From positions 62,001 to 126,000 of the forward strand of contig CAXATO010000003.1 of the NCBI GenBank assembly GCA_963972255.1: 64,000 bases of DNA, given 5' to 3'. Shown here piece after piece: positions 23,623-33,044 of this stretch. A model generated the notes under the pieces. That model saw nothing but the letters and a program-made list of their open reading frames with translations, was not told where the DNA came from and searched no databases. Position 1 is the stretch's first letter. Each line of letters starts with the position of its first letter. The stretch comes from UBA1479 sp002706405. GTDB lineage: Bacteria > Pseudomonadota > Alphaproteobacteria > Rhodospirillales > Casp-alpha2. A program made the position numbers and the translations under genes.

Positions 23623-24879
23623 TTGGCCCGGCCCCGTCGATCCTCTTTCGGACCCTTATTGGCGGCGGCCCTGGCCGTCCAGATTTCGGCGGCTTCCGTC
23701 GCCTTGGGCGATGACAAGCCGGCTGCCGGCTCCCTCGACAAGGTTCAGCAGGAAATCAAGAAGGGCCGCGCCGAAAGCGAACGCCTGAAGGGCGAGGCTC
23801 AGGCGCTGGAGGCCGATCTCAACAACCTGCAGCACCGCCTCGTTTCCGCGGCCAAGGTCGTGCAGGACCGGGAACTTCGCGTCATTACCCTGGAAGCCAA
23901 GATCGCCGACCTGGTCCGTCAGGAGAAAGAGAAGCTGGCGCAATTGAGCACCAACCGCTCGCAGCTGGCCGGCGTCCTGGTGGCCTTGCAGAAGATGGTT
24001 CAGTTCCCGCCCGAAGCCTTGCTGGCGATGCCGTCCAGCCCGGATGATCTGGTGCGCAGCGCCATCCTGCTGCGCGCCGTGGTGCCGGAAATCGACCGCC
24101 GGGCGACGCGCATTCGCCTGGATCTTCAATCCCTTGCCGATACCCGGCAGAAGACCGCCGACGAACGCCTGAACCTGAATTCGGCGGCCCAGGACCTGGA
24201 CCGCCAGCGCGCTGAGATCCGCCAGCTCATGGCCGATCGGCGGCGGCTTCTCGCCAAGACCCGGGCCAAGGAACGCCGGGCCGCCGAACGGGTCGCCCGC
24301 CTGGCCGCCAAAGCAGAGAACCTGAAAGACCTGGTTGATCGGCTTGAGGAACAGCGCGCGGCCGACGAACGCACGGCCGCCGAGGCCGCCGCGAAGAGGC
24401 AGGCTGCCCACGATCACGCCAAGGTCAAGCGCCAGCCCCGGATCGCCGCCACAGTTTCGCCATCTGCGTCCATCACAAGTCGTCGTGGCCGGTTACCGCT
24501 GCCCGTGGTCGGCGACCTGATCGGCCGCTATGGCGAGAACCTTCCGACCGGGCTTTCGCGCAAGGGCATCGATATCGCGGCCCGCGGCGGCGCCCAGGTC
24601 ATCGCCACCTATGACGGAAAGATTGCGTTCGCGGGAAAATTCAGGGGTTATGGGCAATTATTGATTATCGATCACGGCGACGGATATCATACCCTGTTGG
24701 CGGGGATGGCCCGCATCGACATGGCCGTGGGCCAGCATGTTTCCACCGGTGAGCCCGTGGGCCTGATGGGGGCCGAAGGGGGTGACCGGCCAATTCTCTA
24801 CGTTGAACTGCGCCGCAAGGGACAGCCGATCAATCCTTTGCCGTGGTTGGCGTCACGCAAAGACAAGGTAAGCGGATGA
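23623..24879 (+). CDS. Murein hydrolase activator, EnvC/LytM-like
   Basis: A 418-residue protein with an N-terminal hydrophobic signal (LLAAALAVQISAASVALG), long coiled coils at about residues 40-140 and 180-270 (KKGRAESERLKGEAQALEAD), and a C-terminal M23 domain from about residue 290. The domain is degenerate: the first metal motif reads RKGIDIA instead of HxGxD and the HxH becomes HTLLAG. As in EnvC it should therefore activate an amidase for septal wall splitting rather than cut peptidoglycan itself. The start is TTG, 9 bases after the gpmI stop. It overlaps ctpA by 4 bases. Confidence 0.88.
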   Translation: MARPRRSSFGPLLAAALAVQISAASVALGDDKPAAGSLDKVQQEIKKGRAESERLKGEAQALEADLNNLQHRLVSAAKVVQDRELRVITLEAKIADLVRQEKEKLAQLSTNRSQLAGVLVALQKMVQFPPEALLAMPSSPDDLVRSAILLRAVVPEIDRRATRIRLDLQSLADTRQKTADERLNLNSAAQDLDRQRAEIRQLMADRRRLLAKTRAKERRAAERVARLAAKAENLKDLVDRLEEQRAADERTAAEAAAKRQAAHDHAKVKRQPRIAATVSPSASITSRRGRLPLPVVGDLIGRYGENLPTGLSRKGIDIAARGGAQVIATYDGKIAFAGKFRGYGQLLIIDHGDGYHTLLAGMARIDMAVGQHVSTGEPVGLMGAEGGDRPILYVELRRKGQPINPLPWLASRKDKVSG

Positions 24880-26267
24880 CACATAGAATGATGAAGGTTG
24901 CGGGCATGCGGGCTTTGGCTGCTGCCGCGGTGCTGGGCGGACTGGCGTTCCTCGGCCATCCGGCCACAGCGCAGGAGCCGGCGACGGCCCCGGCGGCGGA
25001 CGCCAAGAACACGGAAGAGACCTACCGCCTGCTCAACCTGTTCGGCGACGTGTTCGAACGCATCCGCTCGCAATACGTGGATCAGCCCACGGACGAGCAA
25101 ATGATCGAAGCCGCGATCACCGGCATGCTGCAGTCCCTGGACCCCCATTCCAGCTACATGAATGTCCGCACCTACAAGGAAATGCAGGTCAACACGCGCG
25201 GCCAGTTCGGCGGCCTGGGCATTCAGGTGACCATGGAGAACGGCGTGGTGAAGGTGATTTCACCCATCGACGACACGCCCGCCGCCCGTGCCGGGGTCAA
25301 ACCCGGCGATTTGATTACCCATCTCGATGGTGAATCGATCCAGGGCCTGACCCTGTCGCAGGCGGTCGAAAAGATGCGCGGCAAGGTCGGCAGCGATATC
25401 AAGCTGTCCATCTTCCGCAAGGGCCAGGAACCGTTCGACGTGACCCTGACCCGGGCGATCATCAAGATCACCTCCGTGCGCTCGCATATGGAAGGCGACG
25501 ATATCGGCTACATCCGCATCACGTCGTTCAGCGAACAGACCAAGCAGGGCCTCGACAAGGCCATCGAGAAGATCAAGAAAGAGGCCGGCGACAAGCTCAA
25601 GGGATACGTCCTTGATCTGCGCAACAACCCGGGCGGCCTGTTGGATCAGGCGATCGCCGTCTCCGACACCTTCCTGGACAAGGGCGAAATCGTCTCGACC
25701 CGGTCGCGCGATCCCAACGACACGCAGCGATTCAACGCGACCAAGGGCGACCTGACGGACGGCAAGCCGGTCGTCGTGCTGATCAACGGCGGGTCGGCCT
25801 CGGCGTCGGAAATCGTCGCCGGTGCGTTGCAAGATCACCGCCGCGCCGTGCTCATGGGCACGCGGTCGTTCGGCAAGGGATCGGTGCAGACCATCGTGCC
25901 GCTGCAGGGACAGCGGGCCATGCGTCTGACCACGGCGCGTTACTACACGCCGTCCGGCGACAGCATCCAGGCCAAGGGCATTCACCCGGATATCGAGGTG
26001 AAGCAATCGCGAATCGAAGAGATCGAAAGCCGCCCCGGCCGCCGCGAGGAGAACCTGCGTGGTGCCCTCGACAACGGCGAACACGAAAAGGACGTCAAGG
26101 AACCGGCACCCCAGGCCAAACCGGATGCCAAGCCGGAAGCCGGGAAAACGGCGGAAAAAGAGGGGGACAACACGGCCGAGCCCGTTGATTACCAGCTTTT
26201 GCGGGCGGTCGACCTGCTGCGCGGGGTGGCCCTGTTTTCCGGTGCGTTGACCTCGTCAACCAATTGA
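24876..26267 (+). CDS. ctpA: C-terminal processing periplasmic protease, S41 family
   Basis: This 463-residue protease starts with a signal peptide (MRALAAAAVLGGLAFLGHPATAQ). It has a PDZ domain at about 105-185 (VTMENGVVKVISPIDDTPAARAG style) and the S41 catalytic part, with Ser in GGSASASEIVAGAL and Lys in GTRSFGKGSVQT. Family members trim periplasmic and wall-associated proteins, and pairing with an EnvC-like gene is common. I took the ATG at 24876 that overlaps the envC stop; ATGs 12 and 15 bases later are alternatives. The C-terminus is a Lys/Glu/Pro-rich extension. Confidence 0.95.
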   Translation: MTHRMMKVAGMRALAAAAVLGGLAFLGHPATAQEPATAPAADAKNTEETYRLLNLFGDVFERIRSQYVDQPTDEQMIEAAITGMLQSLDPHSSYMNVRTYKEMQVNTRGQFGGLGIQVTMENGVVKVISPIDDTPAARAGVKPGDLITHLDGESIQGLTLSQAVEKMRGKVGSDIKLSIFRKGQEPFDVTLTRAIIKITSVRSHMEGDDIGYIRITSFSEQTKQGLDKAIEKIKKEAGDKLKGYVLDLRNNPGGLLDQAIAVSDTFLDKGEIVSTRSRDPNDTQRFNATKGDLTDGKPVVVLINGGSASASEIVAGALQDHRRAVLMGTRSFGKGSVQTIVPLQGQRAMRLTTARYYTPSGDSIQAKGIHPDIEVKQSRIEEIESRPGRREENLRGALDNGEHEKDVKEPAPQAKPDAKPEAGKTAEKEGDNTAEPVDYQLLRAVDLLRGVALFSGALTSSTN

Positions 26268-26403
26268 GTACCCTGGGTTTATTAGGGTGGACTTAACGGC
26301 GGCGGCCCAGCCATGCGCGCCATGGCGGGCGGCCGCGCACGCCGGTTGATTTCGTGGGGGGAGTTCCACGGCGAAAACCGGCCTTATGTGAACGGGTGAC
26401 CCG

Positions 26404-27846
26404 TTGAAATTACCATCGTTGAAATTGCCGTCGCTGAAACGCCGCAAAAAGGGCGGCGATGATGATGACGACGAAGAGGAATTTGACCTCGACGAAGGCG
26501 ACGATGAGGACGAAGACGACGACGACGACGCCTATGACGACGATGATGATGAGGAGGAAGAGGGAAGTGCCTGGGAGCGCATGGACCCTCAGCGCAAGGT
26601 TCTCATCATTTCGGCCCTGGCCGGCGGCCTTCTTCTGACATCCATTTTCGGCGGCGCCGCTTGGTTTCTTCTGGGCTCGCCCGAGCCTGCGCCGGTCGCG
26701 GACCCGCGCCGCCCGGACGGCTCCATCGCCATTCCGACGACCCCGCCGCCCGAAGGCGGTGGCTTGACGCCCCCTGCCGAAGGTGGGGCGCCCCCGGCAG
26801 CAGAAGGACCCGCCGTCGCCAAGGGCGCCGCCGCACCGGGCACGACACCGGGGGTCGAGCGCGTCGTGGGGGGCGTGTCCTCATCTCAGATCGCGTTGCA
26901 GAACGAAGGCGTCGGCGGCCTGGCGGTCGCCACGGCGCCGGGCGGCGCCGGTCAGGACCCGGACCGCAGCCGCGTCATCCCCTTCACCACCGCCGAGGCC
27001 TACAAAGGCATCGCCTGGATCGACGACGTCGAAGCCTTGGCCCGGGTGCCGGACTTGGCCTTGGTGGAAAAAGGTCCCGACGGCCGCGATATGCCTATCG
27101 TCGCGCGCAACGGCACCCGACCGATGGATGCCTATGCCCGCCCGATGCCCGAAGTGGATGCCAGCATTCCCCAGTTCGCGATCCTGATCCGCGGCATTGG
27201 CCTGTCGCGAACGGCTTCCATCACCGCCATCAAATCCCTGCCGCCCGAGGTCAGCATGGTGATCTCACCCTATGCCCGCGATCCCGGCGATTGGGTCATC
27301 CGCGCGCGCCTGGCCGGGCACGAGGTGTTCATGGGGCTGCCCATGGAGAGCGCCAATTTCCCGTTCGAGGATGCGGGGCCGCTTGCCCTTAATTCGCAGA
27401 AGCAGGTTGAAGACAACATGCGGACGCTTCGGACGATCATGGGCATGGTGCCGGGCTACGTCGGCTTCGTGTCGCGCTTCGGGTCCAAGTTCGGCGTTGC
27501 CGAGGGCCAGTTGAAGCCCGTCTTCGAGGAGATCAAGGGACGGGGCCTGATGTTTATCGATTCCGGCGAAAGCGGCAGCGGCGCGATGGCGCGGATTGCC
27601 GCCGAATTGGAACTGCCCAAGGCGGTGGTCAACATCCAAATCGATCGCACGCCGACCGAGGACGAGATCGCCTCCAATCTATTGCGCCTGGGCGCCCTGG
27701 CCCGCAGCCAATCGGTCGCCGTGGGCATGGGCGACCCTTATCCCCATACCATCCGCGAATTGAAGAACTGGCTGGCTGCCCAGCAACCGACAAAGATGCG
27801 CTTGGTGCCCGTCAGCGCCATTGCTGACCGCCAAATCGTGCAATAA
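26404..27846 (+). CDS. Divergent polysaccharide deacetylase (YibQ-like) with acidic cytoplasmic N-terminus
   Basis: A 480-residue protein in three parts. Residues 1-19 are basic (KRRKKGG); about 20-54 are almost only Asp and Glu. A single membrane helix follows at about 63-87 (VLIISALAGGLLLTSIFGG), then a Pro/Gly-rich linker. From about residue 235 comes the divergent polysaccharide deacetylase domain (FAILIRGIGLSRTASITAI to FIDSGESGSG), a NodB-like fold of unknown substrate. It should be anchored in the inner membrane with the domain in the periplasm. The start TTG at 26404 is the first in-frame choice. It is consistently near ctpA and rppH in related genomes. Confidence 0.87.
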   Translation: MKLPSLKLPSLKRRKKGGDDDDDEEEFDLDEGDDEDEDDDDDAYDDDDDEEEEGSAWERMDPQRKVLIISALAGGLLLTSIFGGAAWFLLGSPEPAPVADPRRPDGSIAIPTTPPPEGGGLTPPAEGGAPPAAEGPAVAKGAAAPGTTPGVERVVGGVSSSQIALQNEGVGGLAVATAPGGAGQDPDRSRVIPFTTAEAYKGIAWIDDVEALARVPDLALVEKGPDGRDMPIVARNGTRPMDAYARPMPEVDASIPQFAILIRGIGLSRTASITAIKSLPPEVSMVISPYARDPGDWVIRARLAGHEVFMGLPMESANFPFEDAGPLALNSQKQVEDNMRTLRTIMGMVPGYVGFVSRFGSKFGVAEGQLKPVFEEIKGRGLMFIDSGESGSGAMARIAAELELPKAVVNIQIDRTPTEDEIASNLLRLGALARSQSVAVGMGDPYPHTIRELKNWLAAQQPTKMRLVPVSAIADRQIVQ

Positions 27847-27890
27847 GACAACCCACCCTGGAACCCCTTGTTCGGACGTGACCCTACCCC

Positions 27891-28406
27891 ATGACCTTTC
27901 CTGACGACGACCCACGCCCTTTCCGCATCGGCGTCGGCGCCCTTTTGCTGAACAACATCGGCCACGTGTGGATCGGCGAGCGGATCCGCCGCGCCGGCCA
28001 GCAATTGGACTATCCCTGGCAGCTGCCCCAGGGCGGCCTGGATGCGGGCGAGGACCCGCGTGATGCCGTGCTCCGTGAACTGGAAGAGGAAACCGGTACG
28101 GCCAAGGCGGAAATCATCGCCGAAACGCCGGATTGGCTGACCTATGACCTGCCCAGGGATGTCCGCGACCGGGTGTGGAAGGGGCGGTTCCGCGGCCAGC
28201 GCCAGAAATGGTATGCGCTGCGCTTTCTGGGTGAAGACGAGGATTTTGATTTGGAGACCCACCACAAGCCTGAGTTTTCCAGATGGCGCTGGGCGCCGCT
28301 CGCAGAACTGCCGACCCTGGTGGTGCCCTTCAAGCGGGGGCTTTACCACGACCTCTTGACGGTCTTCGGCCATTTGGACGGTGACGTCGGGACCCCCAAT
28401 CAATGA
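27891..28406 (+). CDS. rppH: RNA pyrophosphohydrolase
   Basis: The 171-residue Nudix hydrolase removes pyrophosphate from mRNA 5' ends to start decay. The Nudix box is intact: GGLDAGEDPRDAVLRELEEETG at about residues 46-67. Flanking features RIGVGALLLNN at the start and WQLPQGG before the box are typical. Its stop overlaps the antiporter start (ATGATG, 4 bases). Confidence 0.96.
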   Translation: MTFPDDDPRPFRIGVGALLLNNIGHVWIGERIRRAGQQLDYPWQLPQGGLDAGEDPRDAVLRELEEETGTAKAEIIAETPDWLTYDLPRDVRDRVWKGRFRGQRQKWYALRFLGEDEDFDLETHHKPEFSRWRWAPLAELPTLVVPFKRGLYHDLLTVFGHLDGDVGTPNQ

Positions 28407-29380
28407 TGTATATCGAACTGCTCGGCGGGCTCGCCATCCTGATGGCGGCGGCTGAGGTCATGATCCGCGGGGCGGTGGGCTTGGCCCGCCTGTTCGGTCT
28501 GTCGCCGCTTCTGATCGGCATGACCGTGGTCGCGCTGGGCACCTCCGCGCCGGAACTGGTGGTGTCGCTGGATGCGGCATTGACCGGTAACGCGGGCATC
28601 GCCACGGGCAACATCGTCGGCTCCAACATCGCCAATACGCTTCTGATCGTGGGGGCGGCGGCGGTGATTTCGCCCATGGCGCGGCGCAGCGACCGGCTGT
28701 ACCGCGATGGTGCGTTGCTGATCCTGTGTACGGCGCTGTTCGTCATGCTGTGCTGGGGTGACAGTTTGGGGATGGCGCAGGGTGTTCTGCTGCTGATCAT
28801 CTTCCTGGGCTTCATGGGCAGCGCCTATTGGCGTGACATCAACAACCCCAAGGCTTCCGCCGAGCGGGTCGGCGACGTCGAGGAGATCGGCAAGGTGCCG
28901 GAGAAGCCCTGGATCGCCTGGACGGCGACTCTGGGCGGGCTGGCGGGGATCGCCGTCGGCGCCGATCTGATGGTCGGCGGCGGGGTCTCGGTCGCCCGTT
29001 CCTTCGGTATGGGCGAAGAAGTCATCGGCCTGACCCTAATCGCCATCGGCACGTCCTTGCCCGAATTGGCGGCATCGGTGGTCGCCGCCCGGCGGGGACA
29101 CGCGGATGTGGCCATCGGCAACGTCGTCGGATCGAACATGTTCAACATGCTGGGGATCGCCGGTGTGGTGTCCATGGCCGCCCCCTTGCCCGTGCCGTCG
29201 TCGATGCTGGCCTTCGATCTATGGGTCATGCTGGGATCGCTCGTTCTGATCGTGCCGGCGATGACCGGGTGGAGCGGCGTGTCCCGGGCGGGAGCATTGG
29301 CGCTTCTCGTTCTCTATGGCGGCTATCTGGCGGCCCAGGTCGTGGGATTGCCGGAAACGGTCGCCGGCATGATATTCTGA
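28403..29380 (+). CDS. Calcium/sodium antiporter, CaCA superfamily (YrbG-like)
   Basis: A 325-residue membrane protein with about ten helices in two homologous halves. Each half has the alpha-repeat motif: GTSAPELVVSLDAA near residue 49 with GNIVGSNIANTLLIVG, and GTSLPELAASVVAARRGHADVAIGN... near 217 with GSNMFNMLG. The key glutamates are present in both. It exchanges cations across the inner membrane. It is translationally linked to rppH, which looks like packing rather than function. Confidence 0.93.
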   Translation: MMYIELLGGLAILMAAAEVMIRGAVGLARLFGLSPLLIGMTVVALGTSAPELVVSLDAALTGNAGIATGNIVGSNIANTLLIVGAAAVISPMARRSDRLYRDGALLILCTALFVMLCWGDSLGMAQGVLLLIIFLGFMGSAYWRDINNPKASAERVGDVEEIGKVPEKPWIAWTATLGGLAGIAVGADLMVGGGVSVARSFGMGEEVIGLTLIAIGTSLPELAASVVAARRGHADVAIGNVVGSNMFNMLGIAGVVSMAAPLPVPSSMLAFDLWVMLGSLVLIVPAMTGWSGVSRAGALALLVLYGGYLAAQVVGLPETVAGMIF

Positions 29381-29387
29381 TGCCGAC

Positions 29388-30164
29388 ATGACACAGAACG
29401 ACAGAGCGCCGCGTCCCGAAACGGCCCTGATCACAGGGGCCGCGCATCGCATCGGCCGCGCCATGGCGCTGGACCTCGCCGACGCCGGGTGGCGTGTCGC
29501 CGTGCATTACAACGGCTCGCGGGCCGGGGCGGAAGCCCTGGTGGCCGAGATTACGGCCAAGGGCGGCCGGGCGGCGGCGCTCAAGGCCGATCTTGCGGAC
29601 GAAGACGCGACCGCCGGTCTGATTCCCGCGGCAGCCGAGGTGCTGGGCCCCGTGACCCTTGTGGTCAACAATGCGTCGCTGTTCGAATTGGACATGCCCG
29701 ATACGGTGACCCGCGACAGCTGGGACGCCCATATGGGGGTCAACCTGCGCGCACCCTTTGTTCTGACCCAGGCTTTCGCAGCCCGTCTGCCGGCGGATGC
29801 CGAGGGCAACGTGGTCAACATCGTCGACCAGCGGGTGCTCAACCTTCGCGGCGACTTCACCTCCTATACCCTGTCCAAATACGGGCTGTGGGGCCTGACT
29901 CAGATGCTGGCACGGGCCCTTGCCCCCCGGATTCGGGTCAACGCCATCGGTCCCGGCCCGACCTTGCCGAGCCCCCGTCAAAGCGACGAACAGTTCGCGG
30001 CGCAATGGCAGGCAACGCCGCTTGGGCGGCCGGTCGATCTTCAGGATATTTGCGGCGCCCTGCGCTTCATCCTTGACGCGCCGGCCTATACAGGCCAAAT
30101 CATCGCCCTGGACAGCGGCCAGCACATGGGGGCCGCCTGGGACAACGCACCCGCACCGGAATAG
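29388..30164 (+). CDS. SDR oxidoreductase, pteridine-reductase-like
   Basis: A 258-residue short-chain dehydrogenase. TGAAHRIGRAMALDLADAGW with HYNGS further on suggests NADPH specificity. NNASLFE is in place of NNAG, and the catalytic YTLSK lies near residue 160. The TGAAxRIG and NNAS features and the position 30 bases before folB match FolM/PTR1-type dihydropteridine reductases. A role in reduced pterin or folate synthesis is therefore likely but not proven. A Gly/Pro segment IGPGPTLPSPRQ follows the active site as in that group. Confidence 0.85.
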   Translation: MTQNDRAPRPETALITGAAHRIGRAMALDLADAGWRVAVHYNGSRAGAEALVAEITAKGGRAAALKADLADEDATAGLIPAAAEVLGPVTLVVNNASLFELDMPDTVTRDSWDAHMGVNLRAPFVLTQAFAARLPADAEGNVVNIVDQRVLNLRGDFTSYTLSKYGLWGLTQMLARALAPRIRVNAIGPGPTLPSPRQSDEQFAAQWQATPLGRPVDLQDICGALRFILDAPAYTGQIIALDSGQHMGAAWDNAPAPE

Positions 30165-30194
30165 GGCGGGCCGGCGAAAGCAACCGGGGAACGG

Positions 30195-30614
30195 ATGACC
30201 GTCGACCAGTACAAGGTTTCGGAAACCGCCAAGATCGCCGACGCGCGGTCGCTGATCCGCCATGTCTTCGTGCGCAATCTGGTGTTGCAGGCCAATGTCG
30301 GCATTCATTCCTTCGAGAAGACCGGTGCGCAGCGCATCCGCCTGAACGTCGATCTTGCCGTGCGTGAAACGGAACAGCCGCCCGCCGACGAGATCAATCA
30401 GGTGGTCTGCTACGAAGAAGTCACCGAGGGCATCAAGGGCATCGTCGGGCGCGGCCATGTCAATCTGGTGGAAACCCTGGCCGAAGATATTGCGGCCATG
30501 TGCCTGGAGGACCCTCGGGTCCGCTCGGCCCGAGTGCGTGTCGAGAAACTGGACATTTTCGAAAATGCGGAAAGTGTCGGCGTCGAGATCGAGCGCTTCA
30601 ACTCCCGGGCCTGA
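30195..30614 (+). CDS. folB: Dihydroneopterin aldolase
   Basis: The 139-residue protein converts dihydroneopterin to hydroxymethyl-dihydropterin in folate synthesis. It has the tunnelling fold: VFVRNLVLQANVGIHSFEKTGAQ near residue 22, NQVVCYEEVTEGIKGIV, and a conserved NLVETLAEDIAAMCLEDPRV ending VRVEKLDIF. The start is ATG preceded by CCGGGGAACGG. Its pairing with the upstream SDR supports a pterin operon. Confidence 0.93.
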   Translation: MTVDQYKVSETAKIADARSLIRHVFVRNLVLQANVGIHSFEKTGAQRIRLNVDLAVRETEQPPADEINQVVCYEEVTEGIKGIVGRGHVNLVETLAEDIAAMCLEDPRVRSARVRVEKLDIFENAESVGVEIERFNSRA

Positions 30615-31031
30615 CAGGTAGTTGAAAGCCTTCTTCTAAGTGCTTGAAATAGCGGCCTTGTGGCGTGGCTCCGGGGGAGTTGTGCACAGGCCCATGTTGC
30701 GTTTCATATTTGTGTCCGGCCTGTTTTCGAAATATTTCAACGCCCGTCCCTCCGCGCCCGGGTCTATAATTTTCTTTTTATTTCAATATGTTAACGGCTT
30801 GCCCAAATTTTAGGCAAAGCGGAGGAATCCCGGGATTTTCCGGGCCCTCGCCTGTGCGAGTGGGTTTTTCAACAGGTTTATCCACAAGAGTCGTGGATAG
30901 TTGTCCGTCGCGAATTTGGGCCGTCGGATATATCTTTCGGTATAGTATTGATTCAGTTCGGATTTCTCCGAACGCGGACCTTTCTGACGAGGAATTTGGT
31001 GACCGCCGGATCGGAAATTGACAACGGTGAA
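30615..31031. other. AT-rich intergenic region with DnaA box before uvrC
   Basis: This 417-base gap is the longest gene-free stretch in the housekeeping part. It holds the palindrome tgtgcaca (30681-30688), an AT-rich run at about 30765-30797, the hairpin-like ttgcc/ggcaa near 30800-30816, the palindrome aatcccgggatt (30826-30837), a perfect DnaA box at 30878-30886 and a TATAGT at 30941-30946. No gene is supported. Confidence 0.6.
30878..30886 (+). promoter_or_regulatory. Consensus DnaA box TTATCCACA
   Basis: All nine bases match the consensus. A second, imperfect box in the opposite direction (cgtggatag, 7 of 9) starts about 6 bases downstream. It may be a DnaA-titration or regulatory site, or part of an origin. 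Confidence 0.6.
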
Positions 31032-32942
31032 ATGACGGACCCGGACGCGCCGACGGTTTCGGTTGCTCAGGGCGCGGCCGTCATTGCCCGCCATCTGAAG
31101 ACCTTGCCGAACACGCCGGGTGTCTACCGCATGATCGCCGGCGACGGTGCCATCCTCTATGTCGGCAAGGCCAAGGACCTGAAGAAGCGGGTCGTCGCCT
31201 ATACGGCGCCGGAACGCCAATCCACCCGCATCCGCCGCATGATTGCGCTGACCACCGACATGGAGTTCGTGACCACGGCGACGGAGGCGGAAGCCCTGCT
31301 GCTTGAGTCCAACCTGATCAAGCGCTACGCGCCGCGCTACAACATCCTGCTGCGTGACGACAAATCCTTTCCCTACATCCTGGTCACCGGCGATCACGAC
31401 TACCCCCAGGTGGTGAAGTACCGAGGGGCCAAGTCGCGGCCGGGGGACTACTTCGGGCCGTTCGCCTCCGTCTGGGCGGTCAACGACGCGCTCAACGTGC
31501 TGCAGCGGGCGTTCCTGCTGCGCTCGTGCTCGGACCATGTGTTTTCCGGCCGGTCCAGGCCCTGCCTGCTGTATCAGATCAAACGCTGCTCGGCACCGTG
31601 CGTCGGGCGCATTTCCAAGGACGAATACGCGGACCTGGTCGGCCAGGCGCGGGCCTTCCTGACCGGCGGCTCGCGGGCCGTGCAGGCCGACCTGTCCAAG
31701 CGCATGCAGGCGGCGTCGGATGCGCTCGAATTCGAACTGGCGGCCCAGTACCGCGACCGCATCCAGGCCATGACCCGCATTCAGGCCCATCAGGACATCA
31801 ACATCCGCACCGTGGGGGATGCCGATGTGGTCGCCGCCCATCGCCAGGGCGGGCAGACCTGCGTCCAGGTGTTCTTCTTCCGCACGGGCGCCAATTTCGG
31901 CAATCGGGCCTATTTCCCCAGCCACGGCCCCGACGACGACATGGGTGAGGTGCTGGAGGCCTTCCTGGGCCAATTCTACGCCCGCGCCTTGCCGCCCAAG
32001 GCGCTGATCCTCAGCCACGCCCTGCCCAATCGGGCGCTGGTCGAGGATGCGCTCTCCGTGCGCGCCGACCGGCGGGTCCGCATCATCGTTCCGACCCGCG
32101 GCGACAAGCGCAAGATGGTCGATCATGCGCGGAACAACGCGAAAGAGGCCCTGTCACGCCGTCAGTCGGAAAGTGCGACCCAGCGCAAGCTGCTGGAGGG
32201 GCTGGCGGACGCCCTGGGGCTCGAATCCGCCCCCGACCGGATCGAAGTCTATGACAACAGCCATGTCGGCGGGACCAAGGCCGTGGGCGGCATGATCGTG
32301 GCCGGCCCCGACGGGTTCGAAAAAGGCGCCTACCGCAAGTTCAATATCAAGGGGGCGGCCAACGTGCCGGACGCCGACGGCAAGGTGGGCACGGGCTTCG
32401 CCCCCGGGGATGATTACGCGATGATGCGCGAAGTCCTGACCCGCCGGTTTTCCCGCGCGCTCAAGGACGATCCCGAGCGGGCCGAAGGCCAATGGCCGGA
32501 CCTGATCCTGGTTGACGGCGGCAAGGGGCAGCTGGGAATTGCCCTGGAGGTGTTCGAGGACCTGGGGATCGAGGACGTGGCCCTGGCCGCCATCGCCAAA
32601 GGCCCCGACCGCAACGCCGGGCGCGAACATATCTTCATGCCAGACGGGCGCGAAATTCTGCTGAAACCCCAAGACCCGGTGCTCTATTTCCTGCAACGCC
32701 TGCGGGACGAGGCCCACCGCTTCGCCATCGGCGCCCATCGCGGCCGTCGGACCAAGGCGATCCAAACCTCGCGCCTGGACGAGGTTCCGGGTATCGGGGC
32801 GCAGCGCAAGCGGGCCCTGCTGCATCACTTCGGCCACGCCAAGGCGGTGGAAGAGGCGCGGCCCGAGGATATCGCCGCCGTCGACGGTATTTCCAAATCA
32901 ATGGCGCGCAAAATCTATGACTGGTTTCATCCTGACGATTGA
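31032..32942 (+). CDS. uvrC: Excinuclease ABC subunit C
   Basis: Makes both incisions beside DNA damage in nucleotide excision repair. The 636-residue protein has an N-terminal GIY-YIG domain (NTPGVYRMIA and ILYVGKAKDLKKRV), a Cys-rich linker (CLLYQIKRCSAPCVG), a UVR motif near residue 215, the RNase H-like 5' nuclease domain (EVYDNSHVGGTKAVGGM) and two C-terminal helix-hairpin-helix motifs (VPGIGAQRKRALLHHFG and VDGISKSMARKIYDW). I chose ATG 31032; the frame is open 28 codons further up but the added residues do not resemble UvrC. Confidence 0.97.
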   Translation: MTDPDAPTVSVAQGAAVIARHLKTLPNTPGVYRMIAGDGAILYVGKAKDLKKRVVAYTAPERQSTRIRRMIALTTDMEFVTTATEAEALLLESNLIKRYAPRYNILLRDDKSFPYILVTGDHDYPQVVKYRGAKSRPGDYFGPFASVWAVNDALNVLQRAFLLRSCSDHVFSGRSRPCLLYQIKRCSAPCVGRISKDEYADLVGQARAFLTGGSRAVQADLSKRMQAASDALEFELAAQYRDRIQAMTRIQAHQDINIRTVGDADVVAAHRQGGQTCVQVFFFRTGANFGNRAYFPSHGPDDDMGEVLEAFLGQFYARALPPKALILSHALPNRALVEDALSVRADRRVRIIVPTRGDKRKMVDHARNNAKEALSRRQSESATQRKLLEGLADALGLESAPDRIEVYDNSHVGGTKAVGGMIVAGPDGFEKGAYRKFNIKGAANVPDADGKVGTGFAPGDDYAMMREVLTRRFSRALKDDPERAEGQWPDLILVDGGKGQLGIALEVFEDLGIEDVALAAIAKGPDRNAGREHIFMPDGREILLKPQDPVLYFLQRLRDEAHRFAIGAHRGRRTKAIQTSRLDEVPGIGAQRKRALLHHFGHAKAVEEARPEDIAAVDGISKSMARKIYDWFHPDD

Positions 32943-33044
32943 TATGGTTGAATGCGCCCGCCGGTCATTCCCGCACTGGGGTGGGGAGGCCGGCACGGGG
33001 CGGCGCCGATCGGGGCCTAAAGGGCCCGAATTCGAAGCGCCGCG

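Noticed and set aside
30615..31031. Confident chromosome origin
   Set aside because: Only one perfect DnaA box and one weak one; origins usually show several, and the gene context is not typical of known alphaproteobacterial origins. Kept only as a finding.
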